Source of the DNA: Acanthopleura granulata
Lineage: Eukaryota > Mollusca > Polyplacophora > Chitonida > Chitonidae
Direction of reading: 5' to 3'
Assembly (NCBI GenBank): GCA_016165875.1
Contig: JABBOT010000029.1
Location: forward strand, 3,144,774-3,208,773
DNA: 64,000 bases
Positions 24,701 to 35,250 of the stretch are shown one piece after another. The position numbers and the translations under genes were made by a program. The notes under the pieces were generated by a model that saw only the letters and a list, made by a program, of their open reading frames with translations, was not told the DNA's origin and made no database searches. How positions within the stretch are numbered: position 1 is the stretch's first letter; each line of letters opens with the position of its first letter.

Positions 24701-25881
24701 TGCTAGAACCTGCAACACTATTTTAATGTTTCTTATGTGATTTTATTTATTTATTTATGTGATTGGTGTTTTAAGCTATACTCAAGAATATTTCACTTAT
24801 GATGGCCAGCATTATGGTGGTAGGAGACCGGGCAGAACCCCGGGGGAAACCCACGACCATCCACGGGTTGCTCACGGACCTTCCCACGCAGGGCCGGAGA
24901 GGAAGCCAGCATGAACTGGTTGTTGTGTGATTTGAAGACGCAGCTGTAGAATGTATGAGATAATAGTAATTGATGATTTGAGATCAACAAATGATTAAAA
25001 TCAATCAGAACAGTCCTTTGAGATTTGTTAATTTTGTAGGCTGAAATTGACATTCAGATTTGATTTCTATGTGTCAAGTCTGCCTATTACTTCAAGAGAA
25101 AAGTTTGCCCCAAATAATGGTGATCACTTAGATCAAAAAGATTTGATTACATTTGAGACTGATGGTCGTGGGTTTCCACTGGGCTCTGCCTGGTTTCCTC
25201 CCACTGTAATGCTGGCCGCCGTTGTGTAAGTGAAATATTCTTGAGTACTACGTAAAACACCAATCAGATAAATGAATAAATAAATAAATAAGAGTGAGTT
25301 GTCAGTGTCACTTCCCATTTACTGAGTTACTTTACAATCCTACAGGTTGGAGGAATCAAAGAGAAAGTGTTAGCGGCACACCGAGCAGGCATCAGAAGAG
25401 TTCTGTTGCCGAAGAGAAATGCCAAGGACTTGAATGAAATACCCAACAATGTCAAGGTATGGCCAGAGATTTTATCCACATCCGTATAAAACAAAGGCAG
25501 CCTGGAATACAAGTATGCAGTGTATTAAAAAGGATGTACATGGAGTGTTTTTGTGCTTGTCTGTGGTCTTAGCAATACAATTTTACAGTTGAAAGCAACC
25601 AATGACAATGAAACCTTCATAGAATGAAAATTTTAAGTATTTTTATTTTGTGTTGATGTGTTAATAGTTCCCTGACAGTTTTTATCCATGGATTCATGCT
25701 GTTGCAAAACTTCATTCATGTGTGTATGTGGCAAAAAAGACATTTAATTTTGCTGTTTTCTGGTTGACAGAATGACGTCGCCTTTATTCTGGTGGCCAGG
25801 CTGGAGGATGTCCTTAAGGCAGCCTTTGATGGAGGCTTCCCGTCCTTGGTGGATAAGGTCTCTGCCCCCAGCAAATTATGA
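9732..25881 (+). CDS. LONP2: peroxisomal Lon protease homologue 2
   Basis: ATP-dependent serine protease of the peroxisomal matrix, which degrades damaged or unneeded proteins. Exons: 9732-9838, 11601-11691, 12091-12289, 12951-13066, 13921-14073, 15737-15909, 18137-18235, 18495-18569, 19627-19812, 20491-20638, 21281-21360, 21639-21871, 22686-22939, 23237-23449, 23870-24067, 25346-25456, 25771-25881. All phases agree: 2547 nt, 848 residues (human 852). The LON N-terminal substrate domain covers about 10-220, then an acidic linker (about 260-279). AAA+ motifs: Walker A GPPGVGKT (377-384), Walker [10 protein letters not shown] (441-449), sensor-1 Asn494, a probable arginine finger in LLDRME, sensor-2 Arg564 in EAGVR. 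The protease dyad is Ser739 in KDGPSAG and Lys782 in GGIKEK. The C-terminus SKL is a perfect PTS1. Exon 11 uses a weak donor (GTATCC), but the joined protein matches the family. Exon 6 recurs at 16851-17023 beside an assembly gap. Confidence 0.97.
9839..11600 (+). other. LONP2 intron 1
   Basis: This intron is dominated by the terminal-inverted-repeat element at 10204-11072. The rest is AT-rich sequence in which I see no other feature. Confidence 0.85.
10204..11072. mobile_element. DNA-transposon-like element with terminal inverted repeats
   Basis: The left end (10204-10232, starting TATATTGAGCAAAAATATAA) and the right end (11044-11072, reverse complement starting TATACTGAACAAAAATGTAA) match at 23 of 29 positions. 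The 869-bp body is richer in G and C than the intron around it. It has no long frame: the longest, near 10324-10617 and 10680-10886, show no transposase motif I recognise. It looks like a non-autonomous or decayed cut-and-paste element. TA at both outer ends could be a target-site duplication. Superfamily not assigned. Confidence 0.65.
12369..12640 (+). mobile_element. full-length tRNA-derived SINE in LONP2 intron 3
   Basis: The tRNA-like head carries an A-box-like TGGCTCAGTCGGTTAGC and a B-box-like GAGTTCAAGCCC. The middle runs through the conserved TTTCCTCCCACCATAATGCT and AAATATTCTTGAGTACGG segments, and the tail is (AAAT)n. TTTATAATA occurs at 12360-12368 and again at 12640-12648, a likely target-site duplication. 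Confidence 0.85.
14074..15736 (+). other. LONP2 intron 5
   Basis: Ordinary AT-rich sequence to about 14513, then the 39-bp minisatellite to about 15690, then 46 bp to the exon 6 acceptor. Confidence 0.9.
14514..15690. repeat. 39-bp minisatellite, about 30 copies
   Basis: The unit contains TGTTGGGAGTGGGTAGTGTG followed by TGTGTCCATAATCATGAAT, 39 bp in all. About 30 copies are present and most differ by 0-2 bases (GGGAG or GAGAG; one CATGAAATG). One copy is truncated near 14675 and one near 15370. Because 39 is a multiple of three, frames of up to 401 codons stay open on both strands. They read as perfect 13-residue repeats and are not genes. Confidence 0.97.
15714..16814. repeat. 1101-bp direct repeat, copy 1 (left of the gap)
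   Basis: Over the stretches I compared, this is identical to 16828-17928, at an offset of exactly 1114. It carries LONP2 exon 6 (15737-15909) and the following intron. Its right end is the N gap. Confidence 0.95.
16815..16827. other. assembly gap of 13 N
   Basis: Thirteen N characters interrupt the sequence exactly between the two identical 1101-bp copies. This marks a scaffold join, not biology. Confidence 0.99.
16828..17928. repeat. 1101-bp direct repeat, copy 2, with a duplicate of LONP2 exon 6
   Basis: Second copy of 15714-16814, with the duplicate exon 6 at 16851-17023. Exon 6 is 173 nt long, so splicing both copies into one mRNA would break the reading frame. The copy starts about 25 bp after the minisatellite boundary. 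It is most simply an unmerged contig overlap. Confidence 0.93.
19172..19275 (+). mobile_element. SINE tail fragment of a second type
   Basis: Contains GGTTTCCTCCCC, TTTCCTGAGTACTGATGTTA and AACAACACTCAAG. It is related to the 3' domain of the common SINE here but clearly different from it. No tRNA-like head is visible. Confidence 0.5.
19378..19611 (+). mobile_element. 5'-truncated SINE next to the LONP2 exon 9 acceptor
   Basis: Has the B-box region, the TTTCCTCCCACCATAATGCT segment, the ATTCTTGAGTAC segment and the (AAAT)n tail. It ends 15 bp before exon 9 (19627). The AT-rich tail therefore forms most of the region where the branch point and pyrimidine tract would lie. Confidence 0.85.
22135..22299 (-). 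mobile_element. SINE fragment, reverse orientation, LONP2 intron 12
   Basis: Reads on the minus strand as the SINE 3' domain (CTCAAGAATATTTGACTTAT on the plus strand), preceded by the ACCTTCCCAC and GGAAGCCAGC segments. The tRNA-like head is missing. Confidence 0.75.
24741..24920 (-). mobile_element. SINE fragment, reverse orientation, LONP2 intron 15
   Basis: Starts with (TTTA)n, then GATTGGTGTTTTAAG, ACTCAAGAATATTTCACTTA and, toward the other end, GGAAGCCAGCATGAACT. The tRNA head is missing. Confidence 0.8.
25160..25291 (+). mobile_element. SINE 3' fragment, LONP2 intron 15
   Basis: Covers GGTCGTGGGTTTCC through GTTTCCTCCCACTGTAATGC and ATTCTTGAGTAC to an (AAAT)n tail. It sits 54 bp upstream of exon 16. 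Confidence 0.8.
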
Positions 25882-26771
25882 GTCCTCACCTGAAGATCAA
25901 GGCCCTTGTCTTCAAGTTGATTTTCTGCTCTACAACGTTGGTGACGATTCTACAACTTCTTATTGACTTTGCAGTATTAAGGTACAGGAAACTCAACTAA
26001 AAATGAGCTCTTGAATGGCTGGATGTTATAGGGATGAAGCCTGATTGACAGTAAGACTTTGTAATACTCCAGACCTGGCGCTATCAGATCATACAAGTAC
26101 AAATCACACTTAGATTTGTCGTCAACAGTCTGTGATTCAGAGCTGCGTTTAACAGAAAATGATGGACAGTATGTGATATTGATATTCTTCAGAGTGTACT
26201 TCGCACATTGTTCATGTGGGATATCAACAGCGTATTCATACTCAGTGCTTGTTTTATGAGAAAAATTTTCTGGTACTCACAAAAATAATGTAACCTAACC
26301 AGGATACCAGTTTGCAGAGGGTGTGATTCTGAAACATCGTAAAATTATGATGTCTAGGGATGTGTGGGGTGGAGACGTAATGGGTTTGGTGGGTAGGGTC
26401 GAGGGGATAGTGGAGGGTGAGGGGTGGGTTTGGGGTGAGGGTTGTCAGGTTGAAGAGATCTCTTTTTGAAGGGAGAATAGTTATTTCTGTTATCAGGAGA
26501 TAGACCAATTGCATTTAAAGCCACCTCAGACCCAAGTTAGATCTTATATACACACCAAGAGCCTGTGAATTTCATTGGGATATGATGAAGTATTAGCTAG
26601 ACTGGCTTCAAGTACTGCATGTACACGTAGCTTACATAACAGGAGTCATCAGATATTATACACAGGGAGGTTGATCATGAACAGCTGATCAGCAGAATAG
26701 ACAATTGTTCTTGTACGGTGGGAGTGATCATTGCGATATGCAGATATCCTATTACTACAGATATGTGGGAT

Positions 26772-26910
26772 GATTTTGTGTTATGCATTATTATGTATAA
26801 CGATTTTGTGTTATGCCTTATTATGTGTAATGCTTTTGTGTTATGCATTATTATGTGTAATGATTTTGTGTTATGCATTATTATGTGTAATGATTTTGTG
26901 TTACGCATAA
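26772..26910. repeat. 30-bp tandem repeat, about 4.6 copies, in the LONP2 3' UTR
   Basis: The unit starts GATTTTGTGTTATGCATTAT and continues TATGTGTAAT. Starts fall at 26772, 26802, 26832, 26862 and 26892. It lies between the LONP2 stop and its poly(A) signal, so it should be transcribed. Confidence 0.9.
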
Positions 26911-26985
26911 ATACATGTACTGTGTGAACATGTAGTGTAGCTTTGTTGCATTTTGTTGATTCACTGCTGAAAATTTCTTGATCAC

Positions 26986-26991
26986 AATAAA
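26986..26991 (+). promoter_or_regulatory. LONP2 poly(A) signal
   Basis: AATAAA 1.1 kb after the LONP2 stop codon, followed by a GT- and A-rich stretch. No earlier AATAAA was seen in the 3' UTR. Confidence 0.65.
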
Positions 26992-27389
26992 ATGTGAGAT
27001 GATTATGAAAAAACATGTTAAATGATGAACTTTTCAGTTTACTTGCATACAGGAGGATGTATTCTTAATAAGAGACCCCTGGGTTGTCCATGGCAGGTTG
27101 TGGTGTTAAAATTTTTCTTATTTTCCCTACCTTTCCTTTCATTATTTCATAGGAGTTTCACAGATTCTTACTGTTTCGATTTGAAAGCCTCATAACATGT
27201 TCTTCCACATAATTCCATGTTGAGTGGCAATAATCTTATTGTGAGATTTGATAGTCAGACATAAGATTGTAGAATGTCTTGATGAGTGAACACAACTTTA
27301 AGTGAAGTGAAGGACTGGTGACATTCGGATCATTGGATGTCACGCCCTGCATCTTTGAAAGGTGATCTTTGAAAATATGTATCTTTGAA

Positions 27390-27412
27390 ATATATATATA
27401 TATATATATATA
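27390..27412. repeat. (TA)n microsatellite
   Basis: About eleven TA dinucleotides in an AT-rich spacer. A shorter (TA)n run lies at 28566-28583. Confidence 0.9.
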
Positions 27413-28040
27413 CACCAAATAAATCTCAAAATATCTTTCCAAAATTAGAACAATTCTCAGAATCAGAAACTGAGTCATGGACAAAATGTTAGGTTATTTA
27501 CATATGTCGGGCATTAGCGGTTGTGGAAATGGGCTTTGTCATTATCAACTGGTAGAGGCCCTTCATGGTTCACGAATGGCATACAGATGTCGGATTTGAC
27601 GCTCAGATTATACGACATTAGCCCTCTCCTGCAATCATCTGAGACTTCTCATGTTTAACAGAACTCACGCCAGGATATTATTACTTGTGTGTGCGTGTAT
27701 AAGTGTTGCTTAAACGACTGTCCTCCCTCTCATATAAGGCGATAATGGTTTTGCTAGGCAAATTCTTTTTAGAAACTCAATTTGAACATGTGAGAAAACA
27801 TTTTCTCGTCACCAGTGTATCAAAAACTTAATTTATTTCGTGAAAACTCAATTCAAAATTCGTCTAAACCTCAATTTACAGACATTTCTCGTGATGACCA
27901 TAGCGAGAAAGTGACTAGAAAAACCTTTGGGTGAGTTGGTGTCTATACTTTCCTCAGAACACTTTTCCTCAGCTCTAGTTTTAATGAACAGCAGTTGATT
28001 GTGGCACGCTTGTTGACTGACTCGAAGTATGACGCCGTGT

Positions 28041-28309
28041 GAAGGCCCGCCAGCAACCTGTTGATGTTCGTGGGTTTTCCCCGGGCTCTTCTCGGTTGCC
28101 TCCCACCCTAATGCTGACTGCCGTCGTAAAAGTGAAATAGTGAGCTCAAGTCTAATCTCAAGGCTATTCTAGCTCATGGCCTTACGTTGGAAGGTCTTCC
28201 GGCAATCTAAGTATGGTCGTAAGCCCCCCTTGGCTCTGTCGGATTCTTCCCACCAGAATTCTGGCCGCCGTCGTAAACATCAATCAAATGAATACATAAG
28301 TAAATAAAT
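28041..28309 (+). mobile_element. two degenerate SINE 3' fragments in tandem
   Basis: 28041-28140 holds CCAGCAACCT, GTTGCCTCCCACCCTAATGC and AAGTGAAAT. 28153-28309 holds a second diverged copy with TTCTTCCCACCAGAATTCTG, CATCAATCAAATGA and an (AAAT)-type tail. Confidence 0.65.
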
Positions 28310-29184
28310 GTACGGCACTGCGGTCGCAACACCTTCGTTTTTAGTACACACAGATTGAAGCTCATGGTGGATAATGTTATTCTCCACAAACATCTAAGTT
28401 TACAATCTACATTGTTCCCCAAGCTCTGGTCGAGGCCATTCGTACAGATATTTATGCGTTTGTAACTTGTTACCTACTTTCTTGCGCTTTATCATTTGTC
28501 CACATTCACAAACGAATATCCTGACTTTGCCTAATAATGTAGGCCGATTCAGAATTAAACTCCTAAGTATATATATATATATATCAACTCGATAAAAGTT
28601 TTGGTCCTTGATTTTGTGACGTCGTAGCAAAATTTCGTGTTCCACCTGTAAGTATTTTCTTTGTAAAGTGTTGGTTTTCAGCTCAGGATGTCTTAGTGAA
28701 ACAGATCCCTGGCCACGAAGCGCACTTAGCTGAGTATTCCCTCAACTGCCATGACAACGTAATTTGTAGAAACAGAACGTGTACTTAGCTAACGGCTACT
28801 TAGCACTAAGTACACTTCATGAAACCGGGCCCTGCGGATAAAGTCAAGCCGACCCTCTAAGCCTACCTGTATATGTGTGACCAGTGTGGGCGTGGTGTTT
28901 AGTGTTTTCAGCATTTTTTGACCAAAAGGAAATGAATTTTAGCTGGCAGAAGTTCCTGTGACAGGAAAGTAGATGTGTGGGATTGTGTTGCACGCTCAAG
29001 AGGGATACAGGAGTTCGTTGTGTGTAAGTAATATTTGGAATTTTGGACGATGATCGAGGTCTTGGCTTAGGTCCAACCTCGGACAGGAAATATTTAAAAT
29101 TCCCAAATATATGTTGGTGGACTAGTAAGGCAATTCACTTATTTATCCTTCGACAACAAGTGCGTTGGAGATCACCAGGCAACA

Positions 29185-29287
29185 GTTTTACAAAGGAAGC
29201 GTAGATTACGTCAAGCGTAATTGCCATGACGACGTACGTCGCCATGGTAGTTACGTTTGACGTAACGTTACACTCTTTTCGTAAAAC
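29185..29287. repeat. palindromic element, 103 bp, no spacer
   Basis: The inner arms 29206-29235 (TTACGTCAAGCGTAATTGCC...) and 29236-29265 (...GACGTAA) match in inverted orientation at about 26 of 30 positions around ACGTACGT. The outer GTTTTAC (29185) pairs with GTAAAAC (29281-29287). A strong hairpin or a small foldback element. Confidence 0.7.
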
Positions 29288-30447
29288 ATACTCCCAACAA
29301 TGCCGTATGACATACACTATGGGCTGTCAGCGCCAGCGGAGCTTTAATAAGGGTTGTAGTGTCTCGATTTAAATCGACCTCAAGACAAACTTAGAAAGTA
29401 TCGCTCTAACCCACCGGGGCAGATTCGGGGTCCGATTTCCGTTAATCTCCTGAAAATCATTTGTCAATTAGTAAAAAGGCGGTTTCATGTTTGCATTGTA
29501 TAATTGTGAGGTGTCTCGTTTGGTGATTTCAGCATATCTGAAGAAAGAGATTCTCAGATACAAATCCTCTCAGCTTTTCCACATTGATATACTTGTACCA
29601 TATATACATCTTAACGAATCTCATCAGTTAAATCGTTAAAAATACTTTGCTCTAGTTCGGTAACATTATTGTTTCATTTCTCCCGCACAATAAGACCTAG
29701 TGATGGCGGATATACAGGGCTCTGCGTAAACGCGCATTACACGTACGTGTCTGGGACGCATGCCTATATGGTGTTTACATCCTGCAACCTGATTAAACGT
29801 GTAAATATCACCACGAGATTGTTGCCCGTATTCTCTTTCAGATGACCTAAGAAACGAACTCAAGATAGGCTAATTCTACCGCCAAAACGTTGGTGTATAC
29901 GATAGAGACTTTATCTTCAGCGTTAGAGAAGTTGTGCTTACTGTATCAAAGTCGCTAAGGTTATCCGTAAGGTACATGTGGGATCTTTGAGTCAGCCCAG
30001 CGGGAGAGAATCCGTGTGTCTATTGTGGGATATTTCTTCCTGTAAGACTGGCAGGCTCCGTAGAAGTGAGAAATTCTCGAGTGCATGTGACCGGCCATTA
30101 TGACCAGTTACTTCTGTACAGGGTCACCATTTTGATGAGGCCTGTTTGCAGAAAACTGAGAGCTGTACAGACAGGTACAATTTTTAATAATTACAGCAAA
30201 TGAATTTTTAAAGACGACTTGGCTCTAAAGTAATTGGGAATTTTATCAATGCCGTTTATTCACATTTAAAAGCATATTTATGCCAGTATGATCCATTACT
30301 TTTCATAATAACTTCTCTTATTTCCATGTACTACATGAAAGACACTACACCCATGCAGTGAACTCCAAAACGTGTACTACAGGTATACACAGAGCAGTAA
30401 TTACAAACAGCAGGCGCTGTATATATAGTGTAAAATACAGTTAACTG

Positions 30448-30722
30448 GGTGCCTCCTTGGCTCAGTCGGTTAGCGCGCTAGCGAAAAGCAATGACCCAAA
30501 GGCCTCAAATCGATGCGGTCGCTGTGAGTTCAAGTCCAGCTCATGCTGGCTTCCTCTCCGGCAGTACGTGGGAAGGTCTACCAGCAACCTGCGGTTGGTC
30601 GTGGGTTTCTGCCGGGCTGTGCCCAGTTTCCTCCCACCATAATGCTGGCCTTTGTCGTATAAGTGAAATATTCTTAAGTACGGCGTAAAACATCAATCAA
30701 ATAAATAAATAAATATATAAAC
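30448..30722 (+). mobile_element. full-length tRNA-derived SINE with perfect target-site duplication
   Basis: Head TGGCTCAGTCGGTTAGCGCG, B-box-like GAGTTCAAGTCC, then the full central and 3' domains and an (AAAT)n tail. ACAGTTAACTG stands immediately before (30437-30447) and after (30723-30733), an 11-bp target-site duplication. Confidence 0.93.
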
Positions 30723-31117
30723 ACAGTTAACTGCGTACAGGGCGCGGTATTCAGATACTGTTGGTTGATTGTGTAAGACAACGCATCATTTACTTGTGGA
30801 AACTGGGGGAGGTCGGATTTTTTTCTCACTATCCCGATTTCCTCCAGTCATTAACCTGCCCGTGGCCATATACGCCAGTTAAAAGCCAACCAACTAAATA
30901 AACATCACTCCAGTGAAGAGCATTTATTTCAGAAAATAATTCAGCCTGCTTAATAAGTTTCAATTCTGAACCCAGTTGCAGTATGGCAGAAAAGAAGAAC
31001 ACAGACAAAAACGTTACATTCATCTCAACACCACAAATTTGAAAATTTCATATTTCTCCAGAGAAACTGTCTTCGTACAAAAACACTTATGGTGGTTACG
31101 TGATTTAACCAAACTAC

Positions 31118-31570
31118 ACGTCGGAACAGATATTCGTATACCAGTCATCAACATACAAATGGGCGTTCCACCGGTAACCACAGGACCAGTTTCGAAAACA
31201 GCCTCTAACACAAATCACCAAGGAAGTGGGAAAGTATATATAAAGGCAGAAATGAGGACGGATTCATGCAAAGAGTAGCCGTCGACAGCTTTCATTGATG
31301 ACGTAAAGATGCAAGGAATGTTCTAGGCGGACGAATTAAATCAATGTCCAAATCCTGTGCTATGCTGGTTAATTAAGATATGTGTGTCAGTTTTTGGCTG
31401 CTGGTCTTTGATGATGAATCCGTCCTAATTTTGTTATATATTGTATACTTTCTTAGCTCTTTTTGTGGTTTCTGTTATTTGTCGATTTTGCAAACTGGTC
31501 TTGCCATTATTGACCCGGAACGCCCATTTGACGGCTGGTAAACGAATTTCGGTTTCGACCCCTGTTCATA
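31118..31570. repeat. long inverted repeat (arms about 150 bp)
   Basis: The left arm (31118-31270) and right arm (31405-31570) are inverted, diverged copies. Shared blocks include AAATGGGCGTTCC, ACCAGTTT, GAAAGTATA and AGGACGGATTCAT, in matching order and spacing. About 135 bp separate the arms. It could be a foldback element or an inverted duplication. Open frames on both strands here are too short to support a gene. Confidence 0.65.
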
Positions 31571-32617
31571 TATCCAACTTGGTGATCTCATACAACAAGT
31601 CATGCCATGGATAGTTCAAAGAGTTCCTTGTTGGGAACTGATCAGTCGGGGATCTTGTGACTTGTCTTATTCAAAAAGCTTATAAAGTACTCGAAGCGTC
31701 TTTACACTGCACCGAGCATCCAGCTACTGAAGTGGCAATACATTCTATACACCTTTTACGTGTAGCTTCATGCTAGAAACAAGTTTACTTTCCAAGGGTG
31801 TTTTCTGTCGCGTGTGTTACACATATAGTGATCCTATAATACCCATGGAAGTGGAGAGAAGTGCTCTTAAAGCGGGGCTGATTAACGACTTGTGAGTTCT
31901 GCTGCATTCAGTGCCCGGCTTGAACTCCCGTTTATTTTTGTTCTCCAGGCAAAGAGGCGGGCTTAAACATATCGCGTGTCTTAGCTTATTTTCCTAGCCT
32001 AAGACAGAGGAAGATCTGTCTGTATACCAACATTAAGGAATGGCAAAACACAGCTTGGAGAATGTAAAAAAGTTGCATGCCAGAGGCACTGTTTCTATGG
32101 AAACTGCATTAACGCAAAGTAGGTTATTTTAAAAGTTATAATGATGGTAGTGCAGCCATGAGAAACTGTCTTGTGCAACAGACTAATATTTACTTATCAT
32201 TTCTTTGATCTGGGATAATCATTCGCCTTACATGACGGTAGGCAGCTTTTATATAAATGGAAAGAAACTACATAAACCACCGACCTGAGGCAAGTAACTG
32301 AGGACATTTCTCACGACGAACTCGGCGTGTATGTTACACTGGACGAAGACCATCAATTTCCAATAAACCTCATGCCAGACCCTCCAAACATAAGGCTTTA
32401 CAATCAAGCGTTGTAGACCGCTGATTGCCACCAATGCTATGAGACAAAAAGAGGATGAGGATATTATATTATCATCCACCTTATAAACTATACAAATGCT
32501 TGCACGTCTAGCAATATGACTGAACGTTAGAAAAATTCGCTCAAATACTGACTTTTGGGCCACTGTACGAGTCGGACATTCCTACACTGCTTGTGGATAT
32601 GGTTTACTCACCGCACC

Positions 32618-32893
32618 CTGAGCTTCCGTGACTCAGTCGGTTAGCACGCTAGAGCAGCGCAATGGCCCAAAAGCCTCCCACCAATGCGGTCGATGTGAGT
32701 TCATGTCCAGCTCATGCTGGCTGCCTCTCCGCTTGTACGTGAGAAGGTCTGTCAGCAAAATGCGGATGGTCGTGGGTTTCCGCCGGGCTGTGCCCGGTTT
32801 CCTCCCACCATAGTGCTGGCCTTTGTCGTATAAGTGAAATATTCTTGAGTACGGCGTAAAACACCAATCAAATAAATAAATAAATAAATAAAT
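32618..32893 (+). mobile_element. full-length tRNA-derived SINE
   Basis: Head GTGACTCAGTCGGTTAGCAC, B-box-like GAGTTCATGTCC, TTTCCTCCCACCATAGTGCT, ATTCTTGAGTACGGCG and five AAAT units. Same family as the copies at 12369 and 30448. Confidence 0.9.
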
Positions 32894-34894
32894 ACTCATC
32901 TCATCCCAACTATACAAATGATCATCGTAATTTTGGAGCAAAATTCTTGAGTGCGCCATTGAGCCATAAGCCAGTAAATTAAAAAAAAAATAACCACCAT
33001 TCTGAGCACACAAATAATCATTATACGTGTTTTACAAGTGTGCCCATAATTTAGGGAGGAGAAAGACTACAACATGAAGAGTAAAACCAGACCAGAGAAG
33101 ACTGCGTCACTGATGGCAAATGGCCACATGCAACCGCTGTAACCCTCCCGCCTGTCAGTTTTCTCCGGTTAGTGCATTATTCTAAGGTTATTCCGATGCT
33201 TAGAAAGCAGCAGCTTACACCTGGAACTATTTCATGCCTTACACCAATTACAGAATTAGGCGAAATGAAAATGCTGTGAACTAAATAGCAATGCACCAGA
33301 CTTCAGCGCTATAGAATAATTCACAAGTGCTATTTTGACAATGTGTAATACACGATAATATGAAAACATTGCATGGGTGACACTTTGTCTGTGAAGAGAA
33401 CCCTGGTCTCTGTGGGCATCTGTTACATATAGCTTTCCGTTGTAACCCCAACATGCATGGCTTATAATTTGACCCTTCATTACTTGGCCAAATATATTTA
33501 TAGCAAGTTTGTGGTAAAGGCTACTTTTCCACACTGCTGCAGACAAACGGGAAATACAGAGGTTTTCATGAAAGCTGAACCCCCTCGAGCTAGATTGGTT
33601 ACATAGCTCGCATCCGGGCAACCTTTGGCCTATTACGCCATGATAATATTTGCCTTAAGCTACCGCTATGTGCGTTTCTCCTGCGACCATTCCTCTAAGA
33701 CTGCTTTGATTATGAAATGTTTAGGCACCGGATGTACATTCACAGACATTATTAATGTAACCAAACAATGATGTAAAGAAACTGATGTTTGTGGAGCTGC
33801 TACATTGCGTTATTTATATTTTTAATAATTAATCTGGTCGATTCCACATAACCTGTTTTAATTTACGTCAAAATCTGACATAAACCCTCAGTTATGGATC
33901 ATGTGAGGTAAAATTGGGAACAAGTGTCATGCCAGGATAATTCTGAGCTTCTTATGCCGTGAATGTGTAATGTACCGTATTTTTACATTCGTACTTACGT
34001 CACATATCTCTTTGTGGAAACAGCTTCCACTACATAAAGCCAATGTGGGCTCCAATTGACTGTAAATGCAATGAAAACACAGGGAGACGTGTAAAAGATA
34101 TACGTTGCCAAGGTGTGCGTAGTTGAATTCGATTTAGTTCACAAGTGCTCGTGGCACCGGGGCAGGGCCTTGACACTTAACGTCCTTGACCCCTTGGCTG
34201 TCGATTGAAGTCATCCAATTATTGTCAGGGTGGATGGAGGCGTATTCGTCTATTAAAATCAATACTTGTTATATTGCATCATTGTTACCATTGCTTTCAT
34301 CTTCAGAACATCCATCTCGGGTAATATAGGCTATTCCGCTGGATCCATACGGGTTAACAAGATTATTCGGTTGAAAGCTTAAAGTGGCCATGAAGTTATT
34401 CAGCTGACGTCACATTTGTTTTGGGGTTATTCGTTTTCTTTTTGGTTGTCTGTTTGGTTAGGATATATTTCAACATGTGCATGTCGGCAGGTTACACAGC
34501 CTTGCATTATGGGTTTATTCAGTCGACGTCTTTTGGTTCACTTTCGCTGTGGGGTTATTCAGTTGAGACTGTATACTGCTTATGGGGATATTTATGAAAG
34601 GCCAGTTTTCGTACAAAGCCAGTGGAGTTTGAAATCATTCACTGATATTGGGGTAGAAACCTGAAGCAATATTCAGTTGGATCACTTGGTAACTGAATGT
34701 CGAAGTATTCATTTGAACAGGTATTTGGTAACTGAATGTAGAATTGTGGATTTGAACACGATCTGTGAATGTTCCAAAGAAAAACTCTAGGATACCATTC
34801 CAGAAACATAAGTTTCATAGACCATCCAACTGATGAATTACGTAAGGTTGATGCCTGTTTGCAAGTAGATAAAAAGACCAGCATAGACTGTTAT

Positions 34895-35250
34895 AGCTCG
34901 GAGCACAGCTGGTTTAAGGGGAGTGGTGCCTGCATGATAGACAACTGTTGGTAAGAGATACGGTGCACCTTTTGCTGGTTGTTGGCATGTGGCGCATGTA
35001 TTAGCCACGGCACATATATATACCCGCGCAGCCCAAGTCCCGGGCGGAGAAGGACCAACAAAGCCCCTGAAGTAAGGACCTCGGTGTAGCCGGGCAGCGC
35101 TCCCAAACTTTCTCCCCAGTCTTTGGTATATACACCTGTATGAATTTACCACAGGCTTCTAATCTCATGGAGTAGGAAGCTTAAGAGAACGGTGGAGGAC
35201 GAGTTATTCCGAAGACGAGCGACAAAGTGAAGGAGACATTTATCAGGTAG
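34895..35250 (+). promoter_or_regulatory. possible promoter and noncoding exon
   Basis: E-box-type motifs (CAGCTG, CAACTG, CATGTG) lie at about 34905-34990, then CATATATATACCC near 35015. Downstream there are possible donors (GTAAGG near 35070; CAG/GTAGTC near 35248). It could be an upstream start for the large gene at 43580. Support is from motifs only. Confidence 0.2.
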
